In this document: one piece after another, positions 55,970 to 64,000 of the stretch
How the letters are laid out: every line of letters begins with the position of its first letter
How positions within the stretch are numbered: the first letter of the stretch is position 1
Assembly: GCF_016860545.1 (NCBI RefSeq)
Contig: NZ_BNEB01000003.1
Location: 558,001 to 622,000 of the forward strand
Direction of reading: 5' to 3'
Origin: Streptomyces asoensis
GTDB taxonomy: Bacteria > Actinomycetota > Actinomycetes > Streptomycetales > Streptomycetaceae
Length of the DNA: 64,000 bases
The notes under the pieces: generated by a model
The model's input: the letters and a program-made list of their open reading frames with translations, nothing else
What the model was told of the DNA's origin: nothing
The model's database searches: none
Translations under genes and position numbers: made by a program

Positions 55970-56998
55970 ATGACGAGCATGTCGAGGGCGAGAGTGGCCC
56001 GGCGCATCGCGGCCGGCGCGGCCTACGGCGGCGGCGGGATCGGCCTGGCCGGGGCGGCGGCGGTCGGGCTGGTGGTGGCGGAGGCGCATCTGGCCCGGCG
56101 CCAGGTGAACAACGGGGCGCGGCCGCACGTCCCGCACGCGGAGGGCCGCTACGGCGTCGCCTACGACGCCCCCGGACCCGGCAAGGAACCCCTGCGCCTG
56201 ACGATGCTGGGCGACTCCACGGCGGCGGGCCAGGGCGTCCACCGCTCCGGCCAGACCCCGGGCGCCCTGCTGGCGTCGGGGCTCGCGGCGGTCGCCGAAC
56301 GCCCGGTGGAACTGCGCAACGTGGCACTGCCCGGTGCCCGGTCCGACGATCTCGACCGCCAGGTCGCCCTGGTCCTCGGGGACACCGACCGGGTGCCCGA
56401 CGTCTGCGTGATCATGATCGGCGCCAACGACGTCACCCACCGCATGCCGGCCACCCGCTCGGTGCGTCATCTGTCCTCGGCGGTACGGCGGCTGCGCACG
56501 GCCGGGGCGGAGGTCGTCGTCGGCACCTGTCCCGACCTGGGCACCATCGAGCCGGTCCAGCAGCCGCTGCGCTGGCTGGCCCGTCGGGCGTCGCGGCAAC
56601 TGGCGGCCGCGCAGACGATCGGCGCGGTCGAGCAGGGCGGCCGCACGGTGTCGCTGGGCGACCTGCTGGGCCCCGAGTTCGAGGCCAACCCGCGGGAGCT
56701 GTTCGGGCCGGACCACTACCACCCCTCGGCGGAGGGGTACGCGACGGCGGCGATGGCGGTCCTGCCCACGGTCTGCGCGGCCCTCGGCCTGTGGCCGGCG
56801 GAGGAGGAACGCCCGGACGTCACCCGTCGCGAGGGTTTCCTGCCGGTGGCGCGGGCGGCGGCGGAAGCGGCCGCGGAGCCCGGTACCGAGGTGACCGCGG
56901 CGATGCCGACGGGCCCCCGCGGCCCCTGGGCCCTCCTCAAGCGCCGCCGCCGCCGGCGCGTCCCGGAAACAGAACCCACCACCCCCACAAAAGCCTGA
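55970..56998 (+). CDS. SGNH/GDSL-family hydrolase, membrane-anchored
   Basis: The 342-residue protein has an N-terminal hydrophobic helix (about 12-38) and an SGNH domain. Block I is LRLTMLGDSTAAGQGV with catalytic Ser83, block III is MIGANDVTH, and block V is DHYHPSAEGY with catalytic Asp and His. These enzymes are esterases or lipases, often acting on acetyl or acyl groups of cell-surface material. The C-terminal 70 residues are Ala/Arg-rich and disordered. The ATG follows GAGGAGG at about 9 nt. No specific substrate can be given. Confidence 0.88.
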   Translation: MTSMSRARVARRIAAGAAYGGGGIGLAGAAAVGLVVAEAHLARRQVNNGARPHVPHAEGRYGVAYDAPGPGKEPLRLTMLGDSTAAGQGVHRSGQTPGALLASGLAAVAERPVELRNVALPGARSDDLDRQVALVLGDTDRVPDVCVIMIGANDVTHRMPATRSVRHLSSAVRRLRTAGAEVVVGTCPDLGTIEPVQQPLRWLARRASRQLAAAQTIGAVEQGGRTVSLGDLLGPEFEANPRELFGPDHYHPSAEGYATAAMAVLPTVCAALGLWPAEEERPDVTRREGFLPVARAAAEAAAEPGTEVTAAMPTGPRGPWALLKRRRRRRVPETEPTTPTKA

Positions 56999-57005
56999 CC
57001 CTCCT

Positions 57006-57260
57006 CCCTCCCCCGACGCCGGCCCGACCCACCAGCCCGCCCGGCCCCTCCCCCGACGCCAACCCGACCCACCAGCCCGTCCGGCCCCTCTCCCGACCAG
57101 GGCCCGACCCACCAGCCCGTCCGGCGCTTGAGGACGAGGCCCTTTCGGGGCCGAAGGGGGGGTCCGGGGGCGCAGCCCCCGGAAGCGGGCCCGGGGCACC
57201 GCCCCGGGAAGGGGTCCGGGGGCTGCGCCCCCGGGGGCCCGGTGCGTGGTCCCGCCCGCA
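57006..57260. repeat. three 40-bp tandem repeats plus dispersed Streptomyces hairpin element
   Basis: GACCCACCAGCCCG recurs at 57026, 57066 and 57106. It is followed by CCGGCGCTTGAGGACGAGG and a series of hairpins (GGCCC/GGGCC, CCGGGGGC/GCCCCCGG, CCCGGGGC/GCCCCGGG). I know this sequence type as a dispersed intergenic element in many Streptomyces genomes. It fills the gene-free region 56999-57406 and may end the upstream transcript. Confidence 0.75.
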
Positions 57261-57288
57261 CGATCTCGGCCAACCGCCGAAGGCCCAA

Positions 57289-57302
57289 GCAAGCGCTTAG
57301 TA
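57289..57302. promoter_or_regulatory. AAGCGCTT palindrome upstream of the thiolase gene
   Basis: The core AAGCGCTT (57291-57298) lies 109 nt before the thiolase and is locally AT-rich. It looks like an operator of a TetR-type regulator of acyl-CoA metabolism. No regulator gene is adjacent. Confidence 0.3.
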
Positions 57303-57406
57303 AATTGCGGCGCGAGTCACACGGCCACACCAGTGACCCAGCCCATACGTACGGGTAACTTCCCAGACAGTCCCGCCCGTACGAACCCCTCGCCAATGGA
57401 GCCGTG

Positions 57407-58627
57407 ATGCCCGAAGCCGTCATCGTCTCGACCGCCCGCTCGCCCATCGGCCGCGCATTCAAGGGCTCCCTGAAGGACCTGCGCCCGGACGACCTCACCG
57501 CCACCATCGTGCAGGCGGCCCTCGCCAAGGTCCCCGAGCTGGACCCGCGGGACATCGACGACCTGATGCTCGGCTGCGGTCTGCCCGGCGGCGAGCAGGG
57601 CAACAACCTGGGCCGCGTGGTGGCGGTGCAGATGGGGATGGACCACCTCCCCGGCTGCACGATCACCCGTTACTGTTCCTCGTCCCTCCAGACCAGCCGC
57701 ATGGCCCTGCACGCCATCAAGGCCGGCGAGGGCGACGTCTTCATCTCGGCCGGCGTCGAACTGGTCTCCCGCTTCACCAAGGGCAACTCCGACAGCCTGC
57801 CCGACACGCACAACCCGTTCTTCGCCGAGGCCGAGGCCCGCACCGCGGCCGTCGCCGCGCAGGAGGGCACCACCTGGCACGACCCGCGCGAGGACGGCCT
57901 CGTGCCGGACGCCTACATCGCGATGGGCCAGACCGCCGAGAACCTCGCCCGTCTCAAGGGCGTCACCCGCCAGGACATGGACGAGTTCGGCGTCCGCTCG
58001 CAGAACCTCGCCGAGGAAGCCATCAAGAACGGCTTCTGGGAGCGGGAGATCACCCCGGTGACGCTCCCCGACGGCACGGTCGTCAGCAAGGACGACGGCC
58101 CGCGCGCCGGCGTCACCCTGGAGGGCGTCCAGGGGCTGAAGCCGGTCTTCCGCCCCGACGGCATGGTCACCGCCGCCAACTGCTGCCCGCTGAACGACGG
58201 CGCCGCCGCCCTCGTCGTCATGAGCGACACCAAGGCCCGCGAGCTCGGCCTGACCCCGCTCGCCCGGATCGTCTCGACCGGCGTCTCCGGACTGTCCCCC
58301 GAGATCATGGGCCTGGGACCGGTGGAGGCCAGCAAGCAGGCCCTGCGCCGCGCCGGCCTCACCGTCGGCGACATCGACCTGGTCGAGATCAACGAGGCGT
58401 TCGCCGCCCAGGTGATCCCCTCCTACCGCGACCTCGGCATCGACCTCGACAAGGTCAACGTCAACGGCGGCGCCATCGCCGTCGGCCACCCCTTCGGCAT
58501 GACGGGCGCCCGCATCACCGGCACCCTCATCAATTCCCTCCAGTTCCACGACAAGCAGTTCGGTCTGGAGACGATGTGCGTCGGCGGCGGCCAGGGCATG
58601 GCGATGGTCATCGAGCGCCTGAGCTGA
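57407..58627 (+). CDS. acetyl-CoA C-acyltransferase (thiolase)
   Basis: The 406-residue protein has a full thiolase fold: nucleophile Cys90 ([11 protein letters not shown]), EINEAFAAQ, the His in [10 protein letters not shown] and the second catalytic Cys in [11 protein letters not shown] near the C-terminus. It cleaves 3-ketoacyl-CoA, or condenses two acetyl-CoA; chain-length choice cannot be read. The start codon at 57407 has GGAG 5 nt before it; GTG 57404 is one codon upstream. An AAGCGCTT site lies in the leader and a perfect terminator follows the gene. Confidence 0.94.
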   Translation: MPEAVIVSTARSPIGRAFKGSLKDLRPDDLTATIVQAALAKVPELDPRDIDDLMLGCGLPGGEQGNNLGRVVAVQMGMDHLPGCTITRYCSSSLQTSRMALHAIKAGEGDVFISAGVELVSRFTKGNSDSLPDTHNPFFAEAEARTAAVAAQEGTTWHDPREDGLVPDAYIAMGQTAENLARLKGVTRQDMDEFGVRSQNLAEEAIKNGFWEREITPVTLPDGTVVSKDDGPRAGVTLEGVQGLKPVFRPDGMVTAANCCPLNDGAAALVVMSDTKARELGLTPLARIVSTGVSGLSPEIMGLGPVEASKQALRRAGLTVGDIDLVEINEAFAAQVIPSYRDLGIDLDKVNVNGGAIAVGHPFGMTGARITGTLINSLQFHDKQFGLETMCVGGGQGMAMVIERLS

Positions 58628-58689
58628 TCACCCCCGCGAGGGGGCCGCACAGGGCCCCTGCGTGACCGTCCCGGCACCTGCCGTGACCG

Positions 58690-58730
58690 AATGGCCCGGA
58701 GTCCGGAAAGCCCCCGGACTCCGGGCCATT
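58690..58730 (+). terminator. terminator of the thiolase gene, perfect 17-bp stem
   Basis: Bases 58690-58706 pair with 58714-58730 without mismatch around a 7-nt loop. Between it and the next start at 58924 no gene is seen; that spacer probably holds the promoter of the next gene. Confidence 0.93.
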
Positions 58731-58923
58731 TGGTGATTCAATCTCCTCCAGGATGTGACCTATCTCCCTCTCCGGAGGATTTACGCAGCTCAGCGCCGCT
58801 CGGCACCGATTCCCGGGCCCGAAATCCTGCCCGTTTCGTGACGTTACGCACTGACAGCTGGATAGTCCGCCCTTCAAGCTGATGTAGGAAGTCGGGGGTC
58901 GACTTTGAACCGGGAGTACGTCA

Positions 58924-59733
58924 GTGAGCGCCATGCCGATCGCCTTGCTGGTCACCACGGCCGCCACCGGCGCCGTGGGCGTCGCCGTCCTGCGCACGCT
59001 GGTGCAGCTGCGCCGGCAGGTCGCCGCCCTGCACCACCAGCTGGCCAGGGATGCCAGGAACGCCGAGGAGACGGCCGCCGAACTGCGCGGCTTCGTCCCG
59101 GCCGCCCGCACCACGGCCGACGCGGCTGAGATACGCGCCGCCGTCGCCGAGGCGCTCGCCGAGGAGCGGGAGCGCGAACTCGCCGAGGCACGGGCGTTCT
59201 GGGCCGCCCAGGAATCCCGGGACGCCTCCGACGCACCCTCCCTGCTGGGTCTCCCCGACAGCGAGCTGTTCCTGCCCCGGCAGGCCGACTTCGTGGGTCT
59301 GGAGCCGCTGGAGCCCGTCTCCGAACCGTCCTCGGACGCCGACGAGTTCGCCGGGGACTCCGCCGAACTGGCCGCGGCCCGCCGCCGGCACCCCTCCCAC
59401 CCGGACTTCGTCCCGGTGCAGTCACCGGTCGTGAACGACCACGAGCGCACGGTGGCGGCCCTGGAGGAACTGGCCGCGGACCGGACCGAACTGACCGACG
59501 TCCGCCCGGGTCCGCTCGGCACCCTCGACGTCTACGTCTTCGCCGACGGCACCACGCTGTGCATGACGCCGGGTCACCGCGAGACCGCGGAACGCCTCGC
59601 CGCGGCCCTCACCGCGGGCGAGACGCCGTTCCTGCTGGGCGGTTCGGGCATATCGGGCGCCTACACCCTGACGTTCCAGTGCGGCGCGGAGAACGTCTAC
59701 ATCCTGGCCGACCGGGTCATAGCGAGCCTGTGA
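58924..59733 (+). CDS. membrane-anchored coiled-coil protein of unknown function
   Basis: The 269-residue protein has an N-terminal TM (about 5-25) and a coiled coil rich in Ala, Glu and Arg (about 27-100). An acidic, Pro-rich linker (about 100-165) leads to a conserved-looking C-terminal domain with TLDVYVFADGTTLCMTPGHRE and GENVYI-like FQCGAENVYILADRV. No family was recognised. The GTG has GGGAG 8 nt upstream. It is followed after 3 bp by the convergent stop of the next gene. It may anchor a complex at the membrane, but this is only a shape-based guess. Confidence 0.72.
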   Translation: MSAMPIALLVTTAATGAVGVAVLRTLVQLRRQVAALHHQLARDARNAEETAAELRGFVPAARTTADAAEIRAAVAEALAEERERELAEARAFWAAQESRDASDAPSLLGLPDSELFLPRQADFVGLEPLEPVSEPSSDADEFAGDSAELAAARRRHPSHPDFVPVQSPVVNDHERTVAALEELAADRTELTDVRPGPLGTLDVYVFADGTTLCMTPGHRETAERLAAALTAGETPFLLGGSGISGAYTLTFQCGAENVYILADRVIASL

Positions 59734-59736
59734 GGC

Positions 59737-60048
59737 TCACACCCCGGCCCGCTTCTGCGCCTGCGCGACCAACTCCACGGCTTCCCGCACCTGGCCCTCG
59801 TCCGTGAGGACGAGGGCCAGGTCGTGCGCGGCGACGGTGATCTGGTCGGCGGCGGCGAACATGCCCGCGTCCGGCATCTCGCGGGGCGGCGCCGCGGGAT
59901 CCTCGATGAGCTGCGCCCGCCGGGCCAGCTCCCTGGCGAGGGCGAGCGCCTCGCCGGCCGCGCTTCTTTGCAGCCGGCTCTGCGGAGCGGCACGCAGACG
60001 GTCGGCGAAGTGGTCCACCGCACGGGTCAGGGACGTCGTATCAGCCAC
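59737..60048 (-). CDS. small helical protein of unknown function
   Basis: The 103-residue protein appears all-helical: DHFADRLRAAPQSRLQRSAA, EALALARELARRAQLI, AADQITVAAHDLALVL and EAVELVAQAQKRAG. No family was recognised. The frame is open to a GTG at 60096, but GTG 60048 is preferred because TACCCT lies exactly 6 nt upstream with TTGGCA 19 nt further, a leaderless promoter layout. It is encoded convergent to the coiled-coil gene with 3 bp between stops. Confidence 0.7.
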   Translation of the reverse strand: MADTTSLTRAVDHFADRLRAAPQSRLQRSAAGEALALARELARRAQLIEDPAAPPREMPDAGMFAAADQITVAAHDLALVLTDEGQVREAVELVAQAQKRAGV

Positions 60049-60085
60049 GCCGTGAGGGTACGCGTCGCACCGGGACTGTTGCCAA
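60046..60085 (-). promoter_or_regulatory. leaderless promoter for the small helical protein gene
   Basis: On the minus strand TTGGCA, 19 nt, TACCCT, 6 nt, then GTG at 60048. No Shine-Dalgarno sequence is possible between. Confidence 0.5.
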
Positions 60086-60152
60086 CGGGCGAACACTCAG
60101 GCACCGTGACCTGAAGGACCGGCCTACATCCCCTTTGCTACCGGAGGCGCCG

Positions 60153-60380
60153 ATGTCCCATGTCCTCTCCGAGGAGACCCACCGCAACATACTGGCCCGC
60201 ATCCCCCATTGCACCGGTCGTGAGGTCTCCGACTGGCTGCGCACCGTCGACGAAGGCCCCGCCCTCCGTTTCGAGGAGAAGGTCAGCTGGCTGCGCGCCG
60301 AGCACGACCTCGCGTACGGCCACGCCAAGGCGATCATCCACGAGTACGACCTGAGGAGGGCCGCGCGCAAACTCCTCTAG
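60153..60380 (+). CDS. DUF4287 domain protein
   Basis: The 75-residue protein is essentially one DUF4287 domain: HRNILARIPHCTGREVSDWL, ALRFEEKVSWLRAEHDLAYG and HAKAIIHEYDLRRAA. The family is small, helical and of unknown function, found alone or in tandem in actinobacteria and proteobacteria. ATG 60153 was chosen for GGAGG 5 nt upstream; an in-frame ATG six codons earlier has no site. A bidirectional hairpin follows. Confidence 0.86.
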   Translation: MSHVLSEETHRNILARIPHCTGREVSDWLRTVDEGPALRFEEKVSWLRAEHDLAYGHAKAIIHEYDLRRAARKLL

Positions 60381-60410
60381 CGCGCTCGCGACACACCACG
60401 CCACGGCTAC

Positions 60411-60450
60411 GCGGAAGGGCCCCGGGATCGAGATCCCGGGGCCCTTCCCG
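60411..60450. terminator. bidirectional terminator
   Basis: GGAAGGGCCCCGGGATC (60413-60429) pairs with its reverse complement (60432-60448). It separates the convergent DUF4287 and BI-1 genes. Confidence 0.92.
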
Positions 60451-60512
60451 CTGCTGCGTCACATCCGCCGGTGGTCCGGCGCGGCGGCCGGGCGGCCGCC
60501 GGGTGCGTGCGG

Positions 60513-61403
60513 TCAGTCGCTGTTGAGGATCGACAGGAGTCGCAGGAACTCCATGTAGATCCAGACCAGCGTCATCGTGAGACCGAAGGCGGCGAGCCAG
60601 GCCTCCTCGCGCGGGGCGCCGTAGGCGATGCCGTCCTCGACCTGCTTGAAGTCCAGGGCGAGGAAGCAGGCGCCGAGCAGGATGCCGATGACACCGAAGA
60701 CGATGCCGAGGGGGCCGCTGCGAAAGCCGAGGCCGTCACCGCCGCCGAAGACGGTGAACAGCAGGTTCACCACCATGAGCAGCACGAAGCCGAGCGCCGC
60801 GGCCATCACGAAGCCGTAGAAGCGCCGGTTGACGCGGATCCAGCCCGCCTTGTAGGCCACGAGCACACCGGCGAAGACCGCCATGGTGCCCAGGACCGCC
60901 TGCGCGACGACGCCGTCCGCGATGTACGTGGACACCGCGCTGGAGATCACGCCGAGGAAGACGCCCTCGAGGGCGGCGTACGACAGGATCAGCGCGGGCG
61001 CCGCGCGGCGCTTGAACGACTGGACCAGCGCCAGCACCATCGCCGCCAGACCGGCGGCGACGCCGATGCCGTACGACTTGTTGATGTTGGCTTCGTCGAC
61101 CGGCAGCAGCACCCAGGACAGCACCGCGGTGAGGACCACGAGGCCGAGCGTGGTCGCGGTGCGCGCGACGACGTCGTCCATGGTCATCCGGCCGGCGGCC
61201 GGTGCCTGCGGCGGTGCGCCGTACTGAAGGTCCTGCTGCGCGTAGGGGTTCTGCGCGTACGGGTTGCCGGCCTGCTGGGCGTACGGGTTGCCCGGCTGGG
61301 TGCCGACTGCTGGTCCCCCGGCCTGCGGCGCGGCGTTGAAGCCCGCGTAGCCGTTGTCGCGGCTGAACCCCCGTCGCGAGAAGACCGGGTTTCTGCTCCT
61401 CAT
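60513..61403 (-). CDS. Bax inhibitor-1/YccA family membrane protein
   Basis: The 296-residue protein has a ~75-residue Gly/Asn/Pro/Gln-rich cytoplasmic start with a repeated NPYAQ motif, then seven TM helices of the BI-1/YccA fold (about 80-290). SPLGIVFGVIGILLGACFLAL and the C-terminal IYMEFLRLLSILN are typical. YccA interacts with FtsH in E. coli and BI-1 homologues can leak Ca2+; the role here is unknown. GGAGGAG lies 6 nt before the ATG. It looks monocistronic. Confidence 0.9.
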   Translation of the reverse strand: MRSRNPVFSRRGFSRDNGYAGFNAAPQAGGPAVGTQPGNPYAQQAGNPYAQNPYAQQDLQYGAPPQAPAAGRMTMDDVVARTATTLGLVVLTAVLSWVLLPVDEANINKSYGIGVAAGLAAMVLALVQSFKRRAAPALILSYAALEGVFLGVISSAVSTYIADGVVAQAVLGTMAVFAGVLVAYKAGWIRVNRRFYGFVMAAALGFVLLMVVNLLFTVFGGGDGLGFRSGPLGIVFGVIGILLGACFLALDFKQVEDGIAYGAPREEAWLAAFGLTMTLVWIYMEFLRLLSILNSD

Positions 61404-61606
61404 TGCACTCCTCCGTGGCCGCCCTGCGCGGCCTTGAGCTCAAGGGTAATAGGTAGGCAAAGGATTGACCCTAGTGCTTGGGGAGGATCTTTCCCTGTTG
61501 CTGCTGCGCAACACGCTACGCGGCGCCCTGATTCCCCGGGCCGGAGGGCTGTGTTCATGACCAAGCCGGGACCTGGCCGGTACCGCACGGAGACCGTGCC
61601 GTCCGC

Positions 61607-62782
61607 TCACCCGAACGGGAACCCGGTGTACGCCTCGGCCAGGTCGGTCTCGGCGGCGCGGGAGGAGACGATCCGCTCCAGCCGGGCCAGCTGGAGGCGG
61701 TCCTCGAAGGGGGTCGCGCCGGGTGCGGGGTGCAGCAGGGTCGTCATGTCGTAGGAGAAGCGCTCGGCCTGCCAGACCCGGCGCAGACAGGTCTCGGAGT
61801 AGGCGTCCAGCAGGGCGGCGGATCCCGTGTCCCTGAGGTGCGTGAGGGCGCGCGCGAACGTGACGACGTCCCCCACGGCGAGGTTGAGCCCCTTCGCCCC
61901 GGTGGGCGGCACGATGTGGGCCGCGTCCCCGGCGAGGAAGAGGCGGCCGTGCCGCATGGGCTCGTGGACCCAGGAGCGCATGGGGGTGACCGACTTCTGG
62001 GTGATCGGGCCGCGCTCCAGTTTCCAGTCGTCGTCGGTCGCGAAGCGGCGCTCCAGCTCGTCCCAGATCTCCTCGTCGCCCCATGCCTGCGCCTCCGTGC
62101 CCTCCGGCACCTGGAGGTAGAGGCGGGAGACGGCCGGGGAGCGCATGGACAGCAGGGCGAAGCCGCGGTCGTGGCGGGCGTAGACGAGTTCGTCGTGCGA
62201 GGGCGGCACGTCGGCGAGGATGCCGAGCCAGCCGAAGGGGTAGGTCCGCTCGAAGACGCGGGCCGCCGCAGCCGGGACCGCCCGGCGGGCGATGCCCCAG
62301 AAGCCGTCGCAGCCCACGACGTAGTCGCACTCCAGGACGTCCTCGACGCCCCGGTGCCGGAAGCGGACCCGCGGCCGGTCGGTGTCCGCGTCCTCGACGG
62401 CCAGCGCCTCCGCCTCGAACAGCAGCGGGGCGCCGTCCGCCAGCCGCAGGGCGATGAGGTCCTTGCACACCTCGGTCTGCGCGTACACCGTCACGGAGCG
62501 GCCGCCGGTGAGCGCGGGGAAGTCGACGCGGTGGCGCCGCCCGGAGAAGCGCAGTTCGATGCCGTCGTGCCGCAGCCCCTCCCGGTCCATGCGGTCCGCG
62601 GCCCCGGCGGCGCGCAGGACGTCCGCCGTGCCCTGCTCGAGGATCCCGGCGCGCTGCCGCTGCTCGACGTAGGCGCGGTCGTGGCTCTCCAGTACGACGG
62701 AGTCGATACCGGCGTTGTGGAGCAGACGCGCGAGGAGGAGGCCGGCGGGGCCGGCGCCGACGATGCCGACGGTGGTGCGCAT
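61607..62782 (-). CDS. pobA: 4-hydroxybenzoate 3-monooxygenase (PobA)
   Basis: The 391-residue flavoprotein hydroxylase has GAGPAGLLLARLLH (9-22) for the FAD ADP part, YVVGCDGFWGIARR, and GDAAHIVPPTGAKGLNLA for the flavin ribityl contact. Size and motifs fit p-hydroxybenzoate hydroxylase. It makes protocatechuate from 4-hydroxybenzoate with NAD(P)H and O2, feeding the beta-ketoadipate pathway. ATG 62782 was chosen for AGGGA about 8 nt upstream. It lies 181 bp downstream of bldA on the same strand. No divergent pobR-type regulator is present. Confidence 0.94.
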   Translation of the reverse strand: MRTTVGIVGAGPAGLLLARLLHNAGIDSVVLESHDRAYVEQRQRAGILEQGTADVLRAAGAADRMDREGLRHDGIELRFSGRRHRVDFPALTGGRSVTVYAQTEVCKDLIALRLADGAPLLFEAEALAVEDADTDRPRVRFRHRGVEDVLECDYVVGCDGFWGIARRAVPAAAARVFERTYPFGWLGILADVPPSHDELVYARHDRGFALLSMRSPAVSRLYLQVPEGTEAQAWGDEEIWDELERRFATDDDWKLERGPITQKSVTPMRSWVHEPMRHGRLFLAGDAAHIVPPTGAKGLNLAVGDVVTFARALTHLRDTGSAALLDAYSETCLRRVWQAERFSYDMTTLLHPAPGATPFEDRLQLARLERIVSSRAAETDLAEAYTGFPFG

Positions 62783-62963
62783 CGGGCGATTCCCTTCGGG
62801 ATTCGAACAGACTTGTTCGCACAGTGAAGTTTTCTTCACCGTCTTGGGACGTGAGTCTGCGCCCGAGTGCACCGGGTGTCAACGGTCGGGACGGCGAGGG
62901 GGCCGACCGCCGCGGCGGTCAGTGCCCCGAGGGAGGACGCAGCGATCGCCGGGACGTCGGAAG

Positions 62964-63047
62964 TGCCCAGAGCCGGACTTGAACCGGCACGCCCGCGAAG
63001 GGGCAGCGAGGTTTAAGCTCGCCGTGTCTGCATTCCACCATCTGGGC
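62964..63047 (-). tRNA. bldA: tRNA-Leu (anticodon UAA), the bldA tRNA
   Basis: On the minus strand the 84-nt sequence folds as a class II tRNA. The acceptor is GCCCAGA/TCTGGGC with discriminator A. The anticodon stem GCGAG/CTCGC closes loop CTTAAAC with anticodon TAA (63013-63015). A variable arm follows, then the T stem GCCGG/CCGGC with loop TTCAAGT. CCA is not encoded. It reads UUA, the rarest codon in Streptomyces, and is known as bldA, which gates aerial growth and antibiotic synthesis through TTA-containing regulators. The pobA neighbour fits that locus. Confidence 0.96.
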
Positions 63048-63074
63048 AGGCCGAGGGCTCCACTTGAGCTTCAG

Positions 63075-63102
63075 ACCCTATCGGGATCCGTCACCCGGAC
63101 AG
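63075..63102 (-). promoter_or_regulatory. candidate bldA promoter
   Basis: On the minus strand CTGTCC (63097-63102), 16 nt, TAGGGT (63075-63080) would start transcription about 20 nt before the tRNA. The -35 is weak. The upstream TTATTTTATTGG on the + strand (63125-63138) is unusually AT-rich. Confidence 0.4.
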
Positions 63103-63314
63103 CGGAGCAGCGGACCGATGTTGTCTTATTTTATTGGCGCCTGAGGGTGCATCAGCACCCGGAACTCGCCATCTGCACTTGCCAATAGCCTGGCGTGCGG
63201 CAACCGCTTGCGTATGCGGAATGACGGAATTTCACCGCCCGAACGAGGGTGCTCCACCGGTTCTCGACGAACGTCCGGCCCTCGGACGGCGGCGGGAGCG
63301 CGTAGGGGCCGGGA

Positions 63315-63332
63315 GTCATACCCAGGTATGAC
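63315..63332. promoter_or_regulatory. perfect inverted repeat GTCATACC-CA-GGTATGAC
   Basis: The 8-bp arms are perfect with a 2-nt centre, 130 nt upstream of the ABC transporter gene. It is a probable operator for a dimeric repressor. The gene-free stretch 63048-63461 otherwise holds only the bldA promoter. Confidence 0.6.
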
Positions 63333-63461
63333 ACGACGGCCCACCGTCCGCCCCGAGTCTCCCTTCGGAACCGGAACAGCGGCTGACTACACGGCGGCCC
63401 CCGGCGGCGACGATGGTTCACGTCCCCCAGACAAGCCGTCGTCCCGTCAGGAGCCACGCCC

Positions 63462-64000
63462 GTGACCACCAGCCCCCTCGCCGACCGGACCACCGCCGTG
63501 GCCGCGCGCGCCACGGACCTGTCCAAGATCTACGGACAGGGCGAGACCCAGGTGGTCGCCCTGGACCGGGTCTCGGTCGACTTCCGGCAGGCCGAGTTCA
63601 CCGCGATCATGGGACCGTCCGGCTCCGGCAAGTCCACGCTGATGCACTGCGTGGCGGGTCTCGACACCTTCTCCTCCGGCTCCGTGCGCATCGGCGACAC
63701 CGAGCTCGGCTCGCTGAAGGACAAGCAGCTCACCAAGTTGCGCCGGGACAAGATCGGCTTCATCTTCCAGGCGTTCAACCTGCTGCCGACGCTGACGGCG
63801 CTCGAGAACATCACGCTGCCGATGGACATCGCGGGCCGTAAGCCGGACAAGGAGTGGCTGGAGAAGGTCATCGCGATGGTGGGGCTCGCCGACCGGCTGG
63901 GCCACCGGCCCTCGCAGCTGTCCGGCGGCCAGCAGCAGCGGGTCGCCGTCGCCCGCGCCCTCGCCTCCCGGCCCGACATCATCTTCGGCGACGAGCCGAC
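63462..64000 (+). CDS. ABC transporter ATP-binding protein, LolD/MacB type (partial)
   Basis: The frame runs off the window end after 179 codons. It reads VTTSPLADRTT, then ATDLSKIYGQGETQVVALD, Walker A GPSGSGKST (about 49-57), the Q-loop in GFIFQAFNLLP, the signature LSGGQQQRVAVARALA, and the start of Walker B IIFGDEP. The order and the FNLLPTLTALENI stretch are typical of ATPases pairing with FtsX-type permeases (LolCDE/MacB). Substrates of such Streptomyces exporters are mostly unknown. The GTG follows CAGGAG at 8 nt. The permease should be encoded just outside the window. Confidence 0.9.
   Translation, partial: MTTSPLADRTTAVAARATDLSKIYGQGETQVVALDRVSVDFRQAEFTAIMGPSGSGKSTLMHCVAGLDTFSSGSVRIGDTELGSLKDKQLTKLRRDKIGFIFQAFNLLPTLTALENITLPMDIAGRKPDKEWLEKVIAMVGLADRLGHRPSQLSGGQQQRVAVARALASRPDIIFGDEP

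Overview
This is a high-GC chromosomal window with pervasive GC3 bias, GTG/TTG starts and the gene content of a Streptomyces core region: coenzyme F420 genes, several LytR-CpsA-Psr (LCP) proteins, a SigI-type partner-switching sigma locus, a hut operon, and the tRNA-Leu(UAA) gene known as bldA next to pobA. Gene order strongly resembles the S. coelicolor SCO303x-SCO309x region (from memory; no search was run). No phage, IS element, CRISPR array or obvious island was seen.

Layout. 0-4 kb: F420 biosynthesis (cofD-cofE), an AlkA-like DNA glycosylase and a composite tandem repeat. 4-18 kb: envelope and glycopolymer block with an NDP-sugar pyrophosphorylase, a PGRP amidase, five LCP proteins, a GT2 glycosyltransferase and a Cys-rich DUF326 copper-type protein. 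17.7-27 kb: acyl-CoA thioesterase and dehydrogenase, a UDP-glucose dehydrogenase family enzyme, a CGNR regulator divergent from two VOC proteins, and purK-purE followed by two dipeptidase-family genes. The second of these has lost all five metal ligands. 27-32 kb: GtrA protein, OmpR-type two-component system, POT peptide transporter.

32-37.8 kb: a four-gene operon of secreted or surface proteins, two with LPQTG/LAETG sortase signals, then a 98-bp tandem repeat region without genes. 37.8-43 kb: anti-sigma, anti-anti-sigma and SigI, followed by an unusual ECF-sigma-like/zinc anti-sigma/TM/ricin fusion and a DMT transporter. 43-49 kb: hutU-M20 hydrolase-hutF-hutI operon, a histidine route through formylglutamate. 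49-51.6 kb: four-gene Roadblock/LC7 operon without the GTPase and kinase of the usual conservons.

51.6-64 kb: RpiR regulator, cystathionine beta-synthase, SGNH hydrolase, thiolase, small conserved proteins, BI-1 family membrane protein, pobA, bldA tRNA, and the start of a LolD/MacB-type ABC ATPase cut by the window edge.

Many genes end in strong GC-rich hairpins without U-tracts, and several appear to be leaderless (TANNNT 6-7 nt before the start). The most unusual items are the dipeptidase pseudoenzyme beside its active paralogue, the LPxTG surface operon, the sigma/anti-sigma/ricin fusion, the orphan Roadblock operon and the 98-bp repeat array.
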